The notes: a model not told the origin generated them from the letters alone. A DNA stretch of 64,000 nucleotides from Sphingomonas citricola (GCF_019429535.1 NZ_JAHXZM010000005.1:1-64000), one strand, 5' to 3'; numbered from the stretch's first letter, positions 1-11,315 are shown. A program made the numbers and translations.

Positions 1-277
1 GGGAGCTGCAGGCGCGTGCGCATGGCGGGCTGTCGCGTGAGACCACGCGCACGCTCGACCAGCTCGCACGCGGCGTGACCAGAACACAGCCGCAGTCCGC
101 CGGCATGCGGCTGGTGCGTGAGTGGCAGGGCCGGATGCATATCGTCACCATCGGCGAGGACCAGGTGATCCGCTGGGAGGAGCGAACCTACGGTTCGCTG
201 TCCGAGGTCGCACGCGCGATCACCGGCACGCGCTGGTCGGGTCCTACCTTCTTCGGGCTGAAGAAGCGGGTGGCTGC

Positions 278-281
<4 letters not shown>
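1..281 (+). CDS. DUF2924 domain protein, 3' part only
   Basis: The reading frame is open from base 3 and ends in TGA at 279-281, so the start lies left of the window. The visible residues follow the usual C-terminal pattern of DUF2924 proteins: an AHGGLS segment, a basic stretch, a GMRLVREWQGRMHIV block and the closing RWSGPTFFGLK motif. These small proteins of unknown function typically sit immediately upstream of a large serine recombinase in alphaproteobacterial mobile elements. That is the case here: the stop overlaps the recombinase start as ATGA, which suggests translational coupling. The molecular role is unknown; an accessory role in recombination is inference from context. Confidence 0.85.
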
Positions 282-1930
<1,649 letters not shown>

Positions 1931-2068
1931 GCGTCGGAGTTCGTGCTTTCGGGTAGAATGTCGCAAAAGCCCGGTTTCAGAGTCCAGCCCCCAGCTCCTT
2001 ATCCCGCGCATTGCTCGCGTGCATGGATCTGGTGCCGAACAATGCCACCGAAAGGCTTTAGACCTGCG

Positions 2069-2641
2069 CTATTGTGCGGCAGCATTCATCCGTTCGCCAC
2101 AACGCGCCACCCAGTCACGGATCGCCGGATCCGCGGGCATCATGTCGGCGAACCAGAAGAACGGCGAGCTACACAGCATGTCGGCTGCTGAGAAGCGCTC
2201 GCCAAGAAGCCACGGACCGCGCCGGAGCGGCTCGGCCAACCGCTCGATCATCGTGTCGAAGTCGCGTAGGCCTGCGGTGATCGCGGGATGGCCGACATCC
2301 GCCCACTTCAGGATCAGCAGCGGTTCTATCACGCCCTGATAGTAGAACAGCCAGGACAGATAGGCACCGCGCTCCGCCTCGCCCGGCAGCGGACCAAGAC
2401 GGGCGGCGGGGTAGGCGTCGGTGAGATAGAGCATGATGGCGCCCCGCTCGCGCACGGCATCGTCGCCGTCGGTCAGGTAGGGCACCTTGCCCTCCGGATG
2501 CGGGTTGGCGGGATCGCGGTCGCCCGATCCGTCCTGCCGCGCGATGGTGACCTCGCGCATCGCTATGTTGGCGCCCAGCATGCGAATAAGCGCCACGACG
2601 GTGTCGGAGCGGGAGTTCGGCGAGAAGAAGAGGGTGCGCAT
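2069..2641 (-). CDS. Glutathione S-transferase family protein
   Basis: A 190-residue cytosolic GST-fold protein expected to conjugate glutathione to electrophiles or act as a glutathione-dependent reductase. The thioredoxin-like N-terminal domain (1-80) shows SPNSRSDTV at the active-site loop, the cis-proline segment EGKVPYL and the ERGAIMLYL glutathione gamma-glutamyl contact. The all-helical C-terminal domain follows. The ATG at 2641 is preceded by AAGGAG at good spacing; the longer open frame upstream is shadow. A WYL-type regulator diverges 70 bp away, so the regulator probably controls this gene. Substrate unknown. Confidence 0.9.
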   Translation of the reverse strand: MRTLFFSPNSRSDTVVALIRMLGANIAMREVTIARQDGSGDRDPANPHPEGKVPYLTDGDDAVRERGAIMLYLTDAYPAARLGPLPGEAERGAYLSWLFYYQGVIEPLLILKWADVGHPAITAGLRDFDTMIERLAEPLRRGPWLLGERFSAADMLCSSPFFWFADMMPADPAIRDWVARCGERMNAAAQ

Positions 2642-2711
2642 CGGGTTGCTCCTTGCTTGTGGTGAGATCATCCTTTTACCAAGGTGCTCCTGACAATTTC
2701 GGGCAGCAGGG

Positions 2712-3437
2712 ATGGCACGATCGGATCGACTGATGCGACTGCTGGATGCGCTACGGCGACTGCCCCGGCCGGTGACGGCGACGCGCCTCGCCGCGGAGAC
2801 CGAGGTCTCGACGCGGCAGCTGTACCGCGACATTGCGACACTCCGGGCGGGCGGCGTGCTCGTCGACGGGACCGCCGGCTATGGCTACACGCTGACTGAG
2901 GACCCGGCTCTGCCACCGCAGAGCTTCTCGCGCCTGGAGATCGAAGCGCTGATGCTGGGTGTCGCGAGCCTGGGCCACTTCGGGGACGATCCGCTGACCA
3001 CGGCGGGACGCAACGCGCTTGCGCGGATCGTCGCCACCCTGCCCGATCGCCAGGCACGACAGGCGGCGCACGCGACGATGCGGTCTTGGCGCCCGCCCGA
3101 GACGCGCGCCGCCGTCACCATCGACCTCGGCCTCCTGCGCGAAGCGTGCTGGGACGAGTTCAGCGTCCGCATCGTCTACCGCGATGCGAGCGAGCGGCGA
3201 ACCGAGCGCGAAATCCTGCCGCTGGGCATGTCGTACAGTCCCAAGACCTTGATGCTGGTGGCCTGGTGCCTGCTACGCGACGCGCATCGGACTTTCGAGG
3301 TGCCCCGGATCGAGGCGTTGGACCGGGGCGGCCGCAGCTTCCGACCACGCCGGGTGCAGCTTCTACGAGAGTATGTCGCGCTCAGAACCGCGGAGTGGAG
3401 GGGCAAGGAGCAGCAGATTGCGAGATCCTCCGCATGA
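2712..3437 (+). CDS. YafY-like transcriptional regulator (HTH + WYL)
   Basis: A 241-residue DNA-binding regulator. Residues 4-58 form a DeoR/HTH_11-type winged helix (LLDALRRLPRPVTATRLAAE through STRQLYRDIATL). Residues about 130-225 are a WYL domain, with the signature position reading KTLMLVAWCLLRD rather than a strict W-Y-L triplet. WYL domains sense small ligands or nucleic acids. It diverges from the GST gene with a 70 bp shared promoter region, the usual arrangement of a YafY regulator and its target. The ATG at 2712 has only a weak purine-rich leader. Confidence 0.9.
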   Translation: MARSDRLMRLLDALRRLPRPVTATRLAAETEVSTRQLYRDIATLRAGGVLVDGTAGYGYTLTEDPALPPQSFSRLEIEALMLGVASLGHFGDDPLTTAGRNALARIVATLPDRQARQAAHATMRSWRPPETRAAVTIDLGLLREACWDEFSVRIVYRDASERRTEREILPLGMSYSPKTLMLVAWCLLRDAHRTFEVPRIEALDRGGRSFRPRRVQLLREYVALRTAEWRGKEQQIARSSA

Positions 3438-3524
3438 TCGGTGGACTCGGTCGCCGCTGATATCGTGGAAACGAACTCGAGCGCGGTATGTTCGGGCAAG
3501 GTCACCCGTCGAGAGATAAAACCC

Positions 3525-4511
3525 ATGCGCCTGATCGCGATTGAAGAGCACGTCCTGCCGGACTTCGTGCGCGACGCGTGGAAGGCCGCGCCGCCGCCGC
3601 ATGACCCCGTCTCGGCCTTCGCCGATGGCGGTGAGAACGGTCGCCGCCTCGCCGATCTCGGCGACGGTCGAATCGCGCTCATGGACGAGCAAGGCGTCGA
3701 CGTGCAGGTGCTGTCGCTGACCACGCCGGGGCTCCACAACCTTCCGGCCGAAACGGCAGGCGACACGGCGCGACGCGTCAACGACCTGATCGCCGAAGCG
3801 TGCGCGCGTCATCCCCGGCGGTTTCAGGGACTTGCCGCGTTGCCCACCTCCGACCCGGACGCCGCCCCACGCGAACTCGAACGCGCCGTGCGCGAACTCG
3901 GACTGAGGGGCGCGCTGCTTTGCGGGCGGACGCGCGAGCGCCACCTGGACCATCCGGCCTTACGACCGATGCTGGCCAAGGCTGCCGAGCTCGGCGTGCC
4001 GCTCTTTATCCATCCGCAGACGCCGCCGCCCGCCGTGCGCGAGGCAAGCTACGGCGGGATCGACGAGACCGCCGACATCGCGCTCGCGGCGTTCGGGCTG
4101 GGCTGGCATTACGAAGCGGGTTTGGAGTGGGTCCGGCTCGCCGCGGCGGGTGTGTTCGATGAACTTCCTACGCTGCAAATTATCCTCGGCCACTGGGGTG
4201 AGGTCGTCCTCTTTTACCTCGAGCGTACGTCCACGGTGCTCGGCCGCGCCCTCGCTCTCGAACGCTCGCTGTTCGACTACGCGCGGCAGAACCTCTACGT
4301 GACGGGCAGCGGCATGTGGAGCGGAGACTATCTACGGCGCTGCCTCGCGATCGTCGGGCCCGAACGGCTGCTGTTCTCGACTGACTTCCCTTACCAATAC
4401 AGAGAAGGCGGCGAGCCACGCCGCTTTCTGGAGAAGATACCGCTCGACGAGACGAGCCGCGCCGGCTTCGCGCACGCGAACTGGGAGCGCCTGACGGGAA
4501 CCGCCGCATGA
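3525..4511 (+). CDS. Amidohydrolase-2 family protein (gamma-resorcylate decarboxylase / ACMSD-like)
   Basis: A 328-residue TIM-barrel metal enzyme of the amidohydrolase-2 family. The N-terminus reads LIAIEEHVLPDF; Glu-7 and His-9 match the E-x-H metal ligands of 2,6-dihydroxybenzoate decarboxylase-type members, in place of the H-x-H of classical hydrolases. Further expected ligands are the His in LFIHPQTPPP, the His in IILGHWGE and the Asp in STDFPYQY. The likely chemistry is non-oxidative decarboxylation or hydrolysis of an aromatic or cyclic acid; the substrate cannot be read from sequence. The start follows a purine-rich leader. It converges on the FAD monooxygenase, which could act on a related aromatic compound. 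Confidence 0.87.
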   Translation: MRLIAIEEHVLPDFVRDAWKAAPPPHDPVSAFADGGENGRRLADLGDGRIALMDEQGVDVQVLSLTTPGLHNLPAETAGDTARRVNDLIAEACARHPRRFQGLAALPTSDPDAAPRELERAVRELGLRGALLCGRTRERHLDHPALRPMLAKAAELGVPLFIHPQTPPPAVREASYGGIDETADIALAAFGLGWHYEAGLEWVRLAAAGVFDELPTLQIILGHWGEVVLFYLERTSTVLGRALALERSLFDYARQNLYVTGSGMWSGDYLRRCLAIVGPERLLFSTDFPYQYREGGEPRRFLEKIPLDETSRAGFAHANWERLTGTAA

Positions 4512-4527
4512 TGATCGGATCGGCGGG

Positions 4528-5688
4528 CTACCAGCCCATGTCGCCTGCCGCGATCTCCCGATTGCGCTCCGACAGTTCAGCCTCGTCGACTGGACACATG
4601 GTCGACATGCCCTCGGTCGCGGCGCGTTCCTGGATCTCCTCGACGAACGGCCGAAAGCCCTCTTCATAGTGTCGGAACGCCAGCGGCAGATCGTCGGGAT
4701 GTCGCTCAAGCGCGGCCGCCAGATGGCCGGCACCGATGATCGCCATCGAGCCGCCGAGACCCGCGAGCGGCGAGACGCAATAGCCCGCGTCGCCCACCAG
4801 CACGACCCGCCCGCGCGACCAGCACGGCATCCTGATCTGGTTGATCCGATCGAAGTAGAAGTCATCGTCACCGGCCGAGGCCGCGAGCATGGCCGGCACC
4901 TTCCAGTTCAGATCGTCGAAGAGGTCGTGGATCATGCGACGTTGCTGCCCTCGGTCACGATGGTCGTAGGCGATCTCGCTGTCGGTCCGGAAGCCGAAGC
5001 CGATGTCGGTGCGATCGTCATACCCGTTGAGCATCGCCATCCGCCCGGGCGTGCGGAAGACCTCCGTCGTGTTAGGATCCAGCAGGTCGGTCCGCGGCAC
5101 CACTTTGAGAAAGAAGTAGCCGCCCATGAAGTGGGTAAACCGGTCGCCGCCGCCGAACGCCAGCCTCCGCGTGTTGGAACGGTTGCCGTCGCAGCCGACC
5201 ACTACGGCGAAGTCGCGCTGCTCTCCGTCACTGAACGTCACCGATAGGCCGCCGGCGTGTTCTTCGAGCGTCGCGATGGACCTGGCGAACGTCAGTTCCA
5301 CCAAGCCGGTCACCGCGTCGGACAGGATGTCGAGCAGGTCGTCGCGGTGGATCTCGTAGCGCTCCTGCGAGGCGTGATCGCCGCTAGCGCCGATCGAACC
5401 GAGCGTCACATCCTCAGCGTCCTTGAACGCGAAACGGCGCGACGGCAGCGCCTTGGCCCGGACACGATCTACCAGACCCATCCGCGCCAGGATGTCGATC
5501 GTCTCGCCCTCGATGTCGACCGGCGTTCCACCGCGCCGCAGCGCTGGCGCCGCTTCGACGACGGTGACGTCATACCCCAGGCGGTTTAGCCAGAAGGCGG
5601 TCGCCAAGCCGGCGAAGCCGGCACCGCTTACGAGGGCAGCGTCTCGGTCGTTCCCGACGACCTCGGGCACATGGGTTGACGAAAGCAT
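4528..5688 (-). CDS. FAD-dependent monooxygenase (PHBH/UbiH fold)
   Basis: A 386-residue flavoprotein hydroxylase. The Rossmann dinucleotide motif GAGFAGLATA lies near residue 22, followed by the acidic end of strand two (VVEA). The second signature GCDGNRSNTRR is mid-protein, and the FAD-ribityl motif VLVGDAGYCVSPLAGLGG lies near residue 285. These match the class A flavin monooxygenases that hydroxylate aromatic substrates or inactivate antibiotics such as tetracyclines and rifamycins. The start at 5688 has an AAGGGG ribosome site. A TetR regulator diverges 51 bp away over an inverted repeat, the standard arrangement for a substrate-induced oxygenase. Confidence 0.9.
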   Translation of the reverse strand: MLSSTHVPEVVGNDRDAALVSGAGFAGLATAFWLNRLGYDVTVVEAAPALRRGGTPVDIEGETIDILARMGLVDRVRAKALPSRRFAFKDAEDVTLGSIGASGDHASQERYEIHRDDLLDILSDAVTGLVELTFARSIATLEEHAGGLSVTFSDGEQRDFAVVVGCDGNRSNTRRLAFGGGDRFTHFMGGYFFLKVVPRTDLLDPNTTEVFRTPGRMAMLNGYDDRTDIGFGFRTDSEIAYDHRDRGQQRRMIHDLFDDLNWKVPAMLAASAGDDDFYFDRINQIRMPCWSRGRVVLVGDAGYCVSPLAGLGGSMAIIGAGHLAAALERHPDDLPLAFRHYEEGFRPFVEEIQERAATEGMSTMCPVDEAELSERNREIAAGDMGW

Positions 5689-5720
5689 GACTACCCCTTC
5701 AAGATGAACACACTACATAC

Positions 5721-5735
5721 ATGTACCGAGTACAT
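5721..5735. promoter_or_regulatory. Inverted repeat, probable TetR operator
   Basis: ATGTAC-CGA-GTACAT, a perfect 6 bp inverted repeat, lies in the 51 bp between the divergent FAD monooxygenase and the TetR gene and ends five bases before the TetR start codon. A second overlapping palindrome, TACATGTA, covers 5718-5725. Position and symmetry fit autoregulation plus control of the oxygenase. Binding by this TetR is inference. Confidence 0.7.
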
Positions 5736-5739
5736 ATAG

Positions 5740-6396
5740 GTGCGCAAGCCAGAAAGGCACGCGGAATTGGATCGACGGACCCGCAAGCGACTGGTCACGC
5801 GTCAGAAGATATCGGATGTCGCGACGCGCCTGTTCATGGAACGAGGCTTCGATGGCGTGACCATCGACGAGATCGCGAACGCCGCCGATGTCGGTCGGAT
5901 GACCGTGTTCAACCACTTTCCCCGTAAGGAGGACATGTTCTTCGACCGCGAGGACGAGATCCGGGAACTGGCGTTCGACGCCGTCCGCTCGCGCTCGCCC
6001 GGCACGTCGCCGGTCCAAGCGTTGTTGATGCTCGCCCATACGATGGTTGAGCAGCCATCCGAGATCTTTCCCCCTTTTGAAGAGACGCGCGCTTTCGTCG
6101 AGACGGCTCAGGCGAGCGAGACGTTGAAGGCGCGGGCGCGTCAGATGCGGGACGACTTCACACGCGACCTCGCGGCTCTGTTCGCGGGCGAAGTAGGCGA
6201 CGAGGGGGATGGATCAATCGCCTATCTTGCCGCGGCGCTTGTCACCGCAACGTGGAGCACCGCCTTCCTGCAGGCGCACGCGGCGCTGCGAAGAACAAGC
6301 GATTCGCAGGCAGTGAAGGCGATCTTTTTAGCGATGATCGATCGCGGTGCAGTGGCCACGCTTGCCGCTCTTAGGGGCACAGCCCTCGCGCGTTGA
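5740..6396 (+). CDS. TetR family transcriptional regulator
   Basis: A 218-residue repressor-type regulator. Residues about 18-62 form the TetR helix-turn-helix (KISDVATRLFMERGFDGVTI, then EIANAADVGRMTVFNHFPRK), and the rest is a helical ligand-binding and dimerisation domain of TetR_C type. The start is a GTG at 5740 that abuts the operator repeat, so the transcript may have a very short leader; a later start is possible but would eat into the pre-HTH helix. It is divergent from the FAD monooxygenase, its likely target. Confidence 0.88.
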   Translation: MRKPERHAELDRRTRKRLVTRQKISDVATRLFMERGFDGVTIDEIANAADVGRMTVFNHFPRKEDMFFDREDEIRELAFDAVRSRSPGTSPVQALLMLAHTMVEQPSEIFPPFEETRAFVETAQASETLKARARQMRDDFTRDLAALFAGEVGDEGDGSIAYLAAALVTATWSTAFLQAHAALRRTSDSQAVKAIFLAMIDRGAVATLAALRGTALAR

Positions 6397-6399
6397 AGA

Positions 6400-6419
6400 G
6401 ACCCACTTGCGGTCATTCC
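6400..6419 (+). repeat. Dispersed intergenic repeat, copy 1
   Basis: GACCCACTTGCGGTCATTCC, one of at least six intergenic copies that fit GACCCA-N4-CGG-N-CATTC. It lies just after the TetR gene. Confidence 0.6.
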
Positions 6420-6548
6420 ACTGCTAGCGCGGGCACCCGACTTTCGGCCACTCGTTCAGGTTGTTGCTACACGCATGTCGCGGTATTCGCTGGTGAGCGT
6501 TCCCGCCGCGTGGCACACGAACTCAGCTCGCATAACAAGGGGTTATCA

Positions 6549-8972
6549 ATGCGCGTCGGTGTTTGCCTGATCGCTCTCCTCCTCACCACCACTGCCGCCG
6601 CCGCGCAGGTGACCGGCACAGGCTACCACCGCGCGCCCGACGCCATCGCCAAAACGCTCGAGACGCCGCCAACGCCGGCAGTCGCGGTCAGCCCCGATCA
6701 CCGGACCCTGGCGATCCTCGAGCGCGAGAACCTGCCGACGATCGCCAACCTCTCGAAGCCCATCCTGCGCCTCGGCGGCTACCGCATCGATCCCGCGACC
6801 AACGGCCAAGCCGAAGTCCGCGTTCAATGGCTGAACGGTCTCAGCTTCAAGGATATAGGCACCGGACGAACAGTCCGGGTGGCGTTGCCGGCTGGAACGC
6901 GCTTCGCCTCGCCCGACTGGTCGCCCGACGGCGCTCTTCTTGCCTTCTACGCGCAAGGGGTGGACGGTCTGTCACTGTGGGTCGCCGAGCGCGACGGCAC
7001 CGCCCGAACCATCGCGAAGGGGTTGAACGGCACCTTTGCAACGCCGTTCGTCTGGGCGCCCGACAGCCGAGCACTCATCGTCAACACCATCCCTGCCGGC
7101 CGCGGCGCGGCGCCCGCCGCCGCCACGACCCCGACCGGCCCGATCGTGCAGGAGAGCGCCGGCCGCACCTCGGCCGCGCGCACCTACGAGGATCTGCTCG
7201 GCGATGCGCACGACGAGGCCTTGTTCGACCATTATTTCACCGGCCAACTCGTGCGCGTCGCGCTTGACGGCAATGTGTCGCCGATCGGCGCACCGGGGCT
7301 TTTTGCCGACTTCAGCGTCTCGCCCGACGGCCGCTACCTGCTGACCGAGCGACTGAAGCGTCCCTATTCCTACCTGCTTCCCGCCACCTTCTTCCCGACC
7401 GAGATCGCGGTATCGACCATCGATGGCCGCCCGGTGAAGACGCTCGCCGACCGCCCGCTCGCCGACGATCTGCCGGTCGACTTCGATGCGACGGTGAAGG
7501 GCCCGCGCGAGGCGACGTGGCGCTCCGATGCGCCCGCGACGCTCGTCTGGGCGGAGGCGCTCGACGGAGGCAACCCGCGCGCCAAGGTCGCCTTCCACGA
7601 CAAGGTGATGATGCAGGCCGCGCCTTTCGACGCCGCGGCAGTCGAGCTCGCGCAGACCCCCGCCCGTTACGCGACGACGATGTGGGGCGACGACGGCTTT
7701 GCGATCGTCGTCGACCGCGAGTGGCGGACGCGTACCGAGCATCGCCAGGCGGTCGCCCCCTCGCGGCCGGGGCAGGCCAGGATGCTGCTGACGCGCAACT
7801 ACCAGGACCAATACGGCGATCCCGGCGACCCGATCGTCGAGGAGAACGCGGCGGGCAAGCCGGTCATGCGCTTCACCCCGCGCCACGACGCCGTCTACGT
7901 CACTGGCGCGGGCGCGACCAAAGCCGGTGCCTTCCCCTTCCTCGCTACCATGCCGCTGGCGGGCGGCGAGCAGACGCGGCTGTGGACGGCGAAGGCGCCC
8001 TATTACGAGCCGGTCGTCGCGATGCTCGACGACACGGGCAAGCGCATCCTGACCCGCCGCGAAAGCGCCAAAGCCCCGCCCAATTACGTCATCCGCACCG
8101 TCAAAGGCGGCGGCGCCAAGCTGGTCACCGCCTTCCCCGATCCTGCCCCGGTATTCGCGGGCGTCAGTCAGCGCACGATCACCTACGCGCGCGCCGACGG
8201 CGTGCCGCTGTCGGGGACGCTCTACCTCCCCGCGGGCTATGACGCGAAGCGCGACGGGCCGCTGCCGACGCTGCTCTGGGCCTATCCGGCCGAGTATACC
8301 GACGCGAAGGTCGCCGGACAGACGGTCGACCAGGGCAACCGTTTCGTCCGCCCGCGCGGGATCAGCCACCTGTTTCTCCTCACTCAAGGCTACGCGATCC
8401 TTGACAACCCTGCGATGCCGATCATCGGCGAGGGTGGTGCGGAAGCGAACGACACCTACGTCAAGCAACTCCGCGAGGATGCCGAGGCCGCGGTTGACGC
8501 GGTCGCAAAGCTCGGCGTCGGCGATCGCAACCGGATGGCGGTCGGCGGCCACAGCTACGGCGCGTTCATGACGGCCAACCTGCTTGCCCACACCGACCTC
8601 TTCCGTGCCGGCATCGCGCGCTCGGGCGCGTACAATCGCACGCTGACCCCCTTCGGCTTCCAGGCCGAGCAGCGCACCTATTGGCAGGCGACGTCGACCT
8701 ATACCGAAATGTCGCCCTTCACCTACGCCGACCGGATCAAGGAGCCGATCCTCCTCATCCACGGTGGCGCCGACGACAACAGCGGTACCTTCCCGATCCA
8801 GTCGGAGCGGATGTACGCCGCGCTGAAGGGCAACGGCGCGACCGTCCGCTACGTCGTCCTTCCCAACGAACCCCACGGCTATCGCGCGCTGGAGTCGACC
8901 GAGGAAACACTCTGGCAGATGACCGATTGGCTCGACCGTTACGTCAAACCGAAAACGCCTGCCTCGAAGTAG
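6549..8972 (+). CDS. Secreted S9 family prolyl-oligopeptidase-like peptidase (glutamyl endopeptidase type)
   Basis: An 807-residue exported serine peptidase. It has a signal peptide of about 19 residues ending AAAAQ, a beta-propeller region to about residue 520, then an alpha/beta-hydrolase catalytic domain. The nucleophile elbow is GGHSYGAFM with Ser-669; Asp-742 in GGADDNSGTFP and His-776 in NEPHGYR complete the triad. The catalytic half (ARSGAYNRTLTPFGFQAEQR and onward) most resembles the S9D glutamyl endopeptidases, which degrade peptides in the periplasm. The ATG at 6549 follows AAGGGG; the frame extends upstream but without a signal peptide. It appears monocistronic. Confidence 0.92.
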   Translation: MRVGVCLIALLLTTTAAAAQVTGTGYHRAPDAIAKTLETPPTPAVAVSPDHRTLAILERENLPTIANLSKPILRLGGYRIDPATNGQAEVRVQWLNGLSFKDIGTGRTVRVALPAGTRFASPDWSPDGALLAFYAQGVDGLSLWVAERDGTARTIAKGLNGTFATPFVWAPDSRALIVNTIPAGRGAAPAAATTPTGPIVQESAGRTSAARTYEDLLGDAHDEALFDHYFTGQLVRVALDGNVSPIGAPGLFADFSVSPDGRYLLTERLKRPYSYLLPATFFPTEIAVSTIDGRPVKTLADRPLADDLPVDFDATVKGPREATWRSDAPATLVWAEALDGGNPRAKVAFHDKVMMQAAPFDAAAVELAQTPARYATTMWGDDGFAIVVDREWRTRTEHRQAVAPSRPGQARMLLTRNYQDQYGDPGDPIVEENAAGKPVMRFTPRHDAVYVTGAGATKAGAFPFLATMPLAGGEQTRLWTAKAPYYEPVVAMLDDTGKRILTRRESAKAPPNYVIRTVKGGGAKLVTAFPDPAPVFAGVSQRTITYARADGVPLSGTLYLPAGYDAKRDGPLPTLLWAYPAEYTDAKVAGQTVDQGNRFVRPRGISHLFLLTQGYAILDNPAMPIIGEGGAEANDTYVKQLREDAEAAVDAVAKLGVGDRNRMAVGGHSYGAFMTANLLAHTDLFRAGIARSGAYNRTLTPFGFQAEQRTYWQATSTYTEMSPFTYADRIKEPILLIHGGADDNSGTFPIQSERMYAALKGNGATVRYVVLPNEPHGYRALESTEETLWQMTDWLDRYVKPKTPASK

Positions 8973-9003
8973 CGCGATAGGCTAATCAGATGCAGCAACT
9001 GCC

Positions 9004-9025
9004 GTTCGCAGGTTTCCTCGCGAAC
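9004..9025 (+). terminator. Hairpin after the S9 peptidase gene
   Basis: GTTCGC and GCGAAC arms enclose a second AGG/CCT stem, giving about nine base pairs with one bulge. A second small hairpin (CGTGG/CCACG, 9036-9051) followed by TTTT lies just downstream. Together they probably end peptidase transcription. Confidence 0.45.
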
Positions 9026-9070
9026 GCATTCGGACCGTGGTTTAAGCCACGCGCTTTTACGACCCGCGTG

Positions 9071-9084
9071 CAAATCATGATTTG
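9071..9084. promoter_or_regulatory. 14 bp perfect palindrome upstream of katE
   Basis: CAAATCATGATTTG is self-complementary along its full length and lies 99 bp before the catalase start in an otherwise non-coding stretch. It is a candidate binding site for a dimeric regulator of the catalase. The regulator is not identifiable from this window. Confidence 0.5.
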
Positions 9085-9182
9085 AATCAAGGCAGTAAAT
9101 CACTGGTGCCAAGGGGGCTTATCGGTCCGCGCCGCGTTGGGATGCTGACGTCCGCTTACGCGACCGCCCTAAGGAAATCTTC

Positions 9183-11276
9183 ATGACCGATCACGCCCCC
9201 GAGCAACTGCGCACTGGTAATGGCGGGGAGACCCATCAGGTTGCGGATGACGATCACCCGGTGCTCACCACCAATCACGGCACGCCAATCAGCGACAACC
9301 AGAACCAGCTGAAGGCGGGTGCCCGCGGTCCGGTGCTGCTGGAGGACGAGGTCTACCGAGAGAAGATCAATCATTTTGATCACGAGCGTATTCCCGAGCG
9401 CATCGTCCACGCGCGCGGATCGGCCGCGCACGGCTATTTCGAGTGCACCGATAGCCTAGCCGACATCACCGTCGCCGACCTGTTCCAGAAGAAGGGTCAG
9501 CGCACCGAGGTGTTCACCCGCTTCTCGACGGTTGCGGGCGGCGCGGGTTCGATCGACACGCCGCGCGACGTGCGCGGCTTCGCGGTCAAGTTCTATACGC
9601 GCGAGGGCAATTGGGACCTCGTCGGCAACAACATCCCCGTGTTCTTCATCCAGGACGCGATCAAGTTTCCCGACCTGATCCATGCCGCCAAGATGGAGGC
9701 CGACCGCGGTTACCCGCAGGCGGCGACCGCGCACGACACCTTCTGGGACTTCATCTCGCTGATGCCCGAGTCCACCCACATGATCATGTGGGCGATGTCG
9801 GACCGCACGCTGCCGCGCACCTTCGCCAACATGGAGGGGTTCGGGGTCCACACCTTCCGCTTAATCAACAAGGAAGGGAAGAGCACCTTCGTCAAGTTCC
9901 ACTGGAAGCCGAAGGCGGGCCTCGCGTCGACGATCTGGGACGAGACGGTCAAGATCGCGGGCGCGGATCCCGACTTCCAGCGTCGCGACCTGTTCGAGCG
10001 GATCGAGCGCGGCGACTATCCCGAGTGGGAGCTAGGCGTGCAATTGTTCGACGAAGAGTTCGCGAACAGTCAGCCATACGACGTACTCGACGCGACCAAG
10101 ATCATCCCCGAGGAGGTGCTGCCGGTCCGCATCGTCGGCAAGATGGTGCTCGACCGCTACCCCGATAACTATTTCGCCGAAACCGAACAGGCCGCGTTCG
10201 TGCCGAGCCATGTCGTGCCGGGCATCGGCTTCTCGAACGATCCGCTGCTGCAAGGGCGATTGTTCAGCTACACCGACACGCAGCTGTCGCGGCTCGGCTC
10301 GGTCAACTTCCATCAGCTGCCGATCAACTCCGCCAAGGGCCGCGCCGAGGCGGCGGGTTGCCCGTTCATGAACCAGCAGCGCGACGGGCACATGCAAATG
10401 GCGGTGTCGAAGGGTCGCGCCAATTATGAGCCGAACAGCCTGGCGAATGTTGGCGAACCCGGCGGAGCGCGCGAGGATTCGCACGGCGGCTACAAGACCT
10501 TCCCTTCGGAGGAGCAGGGTCAGAAGCTGCGCGTCCGCCCTGAGAGCTTTGCCGACCATTACAGCCAGGCACGGCTGTTCTTCCGGTCGATGGACCCGGC
10601 CGAGCAGGCACATATCGCCTCTGCTCTAGTGTTCGAGCTGAGCAAGGTGTCGCTCGAGCACATCCGCACCGCAATGATGGCCAACCTGCGCAACGTCGAT
10701 GAAACGCTTGCGCGGCGGGTCGCCGACGGGCTGGCGATGGATCTTCCCAAGGCATCGAAGACGGCCGCGCCAGTGCTCGACATGGATCCGTCGCCTGCGC
10801 TGCGGATCATTCGCGGTCCGCGGGAAAAGCACACGCTGGAGGGACGCACCGTCGGCATCCTTATCGCTGACGGCACCGACGCCGATGCTCTCAAGACGCT
10901 GAAGGATGCGGTTAAGAAAGCTGGCGGTCGCGCGATGACGATCTCCCCCAAGGTTGGCGCCGTCCCGCTCTCCGACGGCTCGACGGTGAAGGCAGATGCG
11001 CAACTATTCGGCCAGCCGTCGGTGACGGTCGACGCTTGCGCGGTCATCCTGTCGGGCGAGGCGACCGCCAAGCTCACGAAGGAAGGCGCTGCCGTCCAGT
11101 GGGTGATGGATGCCTTCGGTCACCTGAAGGCAATCGGCGCCAACGACGAAGCTAAGCCGCTGCTCGGCAAAGCAGGCGTGGAGCCCGACGCCGGCGTGAC
11201 CGATCTCGCCGACTTCGTCGAAGCCGCGAAGAAGCGCTACTGGGATCGCGAGCCGAGCGTCCGGACGCTTGCCTAA
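9183..11276 (+). CDS. katE: Large-subunit (HPII-type, clade 2) catalase
   Basis: A 697-residue haem catalase that dismutates hydrogen peroxide. The catalytic His-76 sits in [14 protein letters not shown], the haem-proximal Tyr near residue 362 sits in [14 protein letters not shown], and the core has [20 protein letters not shown]. The C-terminal 150 residues form the extra flavodoxin/GATase-like domain ([20 protein letters not shown]) that separates large clade 2 catalases from the ~500-residue type. The ATG at 9183 follows CTAAGGAAATC. A palindrome lies upstream and a very stable hairpin follows the stop, so the gene is probably monocistronic and stress- or stationary-phase-induced. Confidence 0.96.
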   Translation: MTDHAPEQLRTGNGGETHQVADDDHPVLTTNHGTPISDNQNQLKAGARGPVLLEDEVYREKINHFDHERIPERIVHARGSAAHGYFECTDSLADITVADLFQKKGQRTEVFTRFSTVAGGAGSIDTPRDVRGFAVKFYTREGNWDLVGNNIPVFFIQDAIKFPDLIHAAKMEADRGYPQAATAHDTFWDFISLMPESTHMIMWAMSDRTLPRTFANMEGFGVHTFRLINKEGKSTFVKFHWKPKAGLASTIWDETVKIAGADPDFQRRDLFERIERGDYPEWELGVQLFDEEFANSQPYDVLDATKIIPEEVLPVRIVGKMVLDRYPDNYFAETEQAAFVPSHVVPGIGFSNDPLLQGRLFSYTDTQLSRLGSVNFHQLPINSAKGRAEAAGCPFMNQQRDGHMQMAVSKGRANYEPNSLANVGEPGGAREDSHGGYKTFPSEEQGQKLRVRPESFADHYSQARLFFRSMDPAEQAHIASALVFELSKVSLEHIRTAMMANLRNVDETLARRVADGLAMDLPKASKTAAPVLDMDPSPALRIIRGPREKHTLEGRTVGILIADGTDADALKTLKDAVKKAGGRAMTISPKVGAVPLSDGSTVKADAQLFGQPSVTVDACAVILSGEATAKLTKEGAAVQWVMDAFGHLKAIGANDEAKPLLGKAGVEPDAGVTDLADFVEAAKKRYWDREPSVRTLA

Positions 11277-11283
11277 CATCTAC

Positions 11284-11315
11284 ATCGCTGGCTGCTTAAG
11301 AAGGCAGCCAGCGAT
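11284..11315 (+). terminator. Stable hairpin after katE
   Basis: A perfect 12 bp stem (ATCGCTGGCTGC pairing with its complement) with an eight-base loop begins eight bases after the catalase stop. It lacks a clear T-tract, so it may act as an mRNA-stabilising 3' hairpin as well as a terminator. Confidence 0.7.

Noticed and set aside
6972-8876. 634-codon minus-strand open frame
   Set aside because: Antisense to the S9 peptidase, whose triad and signal peptide are intact; Arg/Gly/Val-rich shadow composition.
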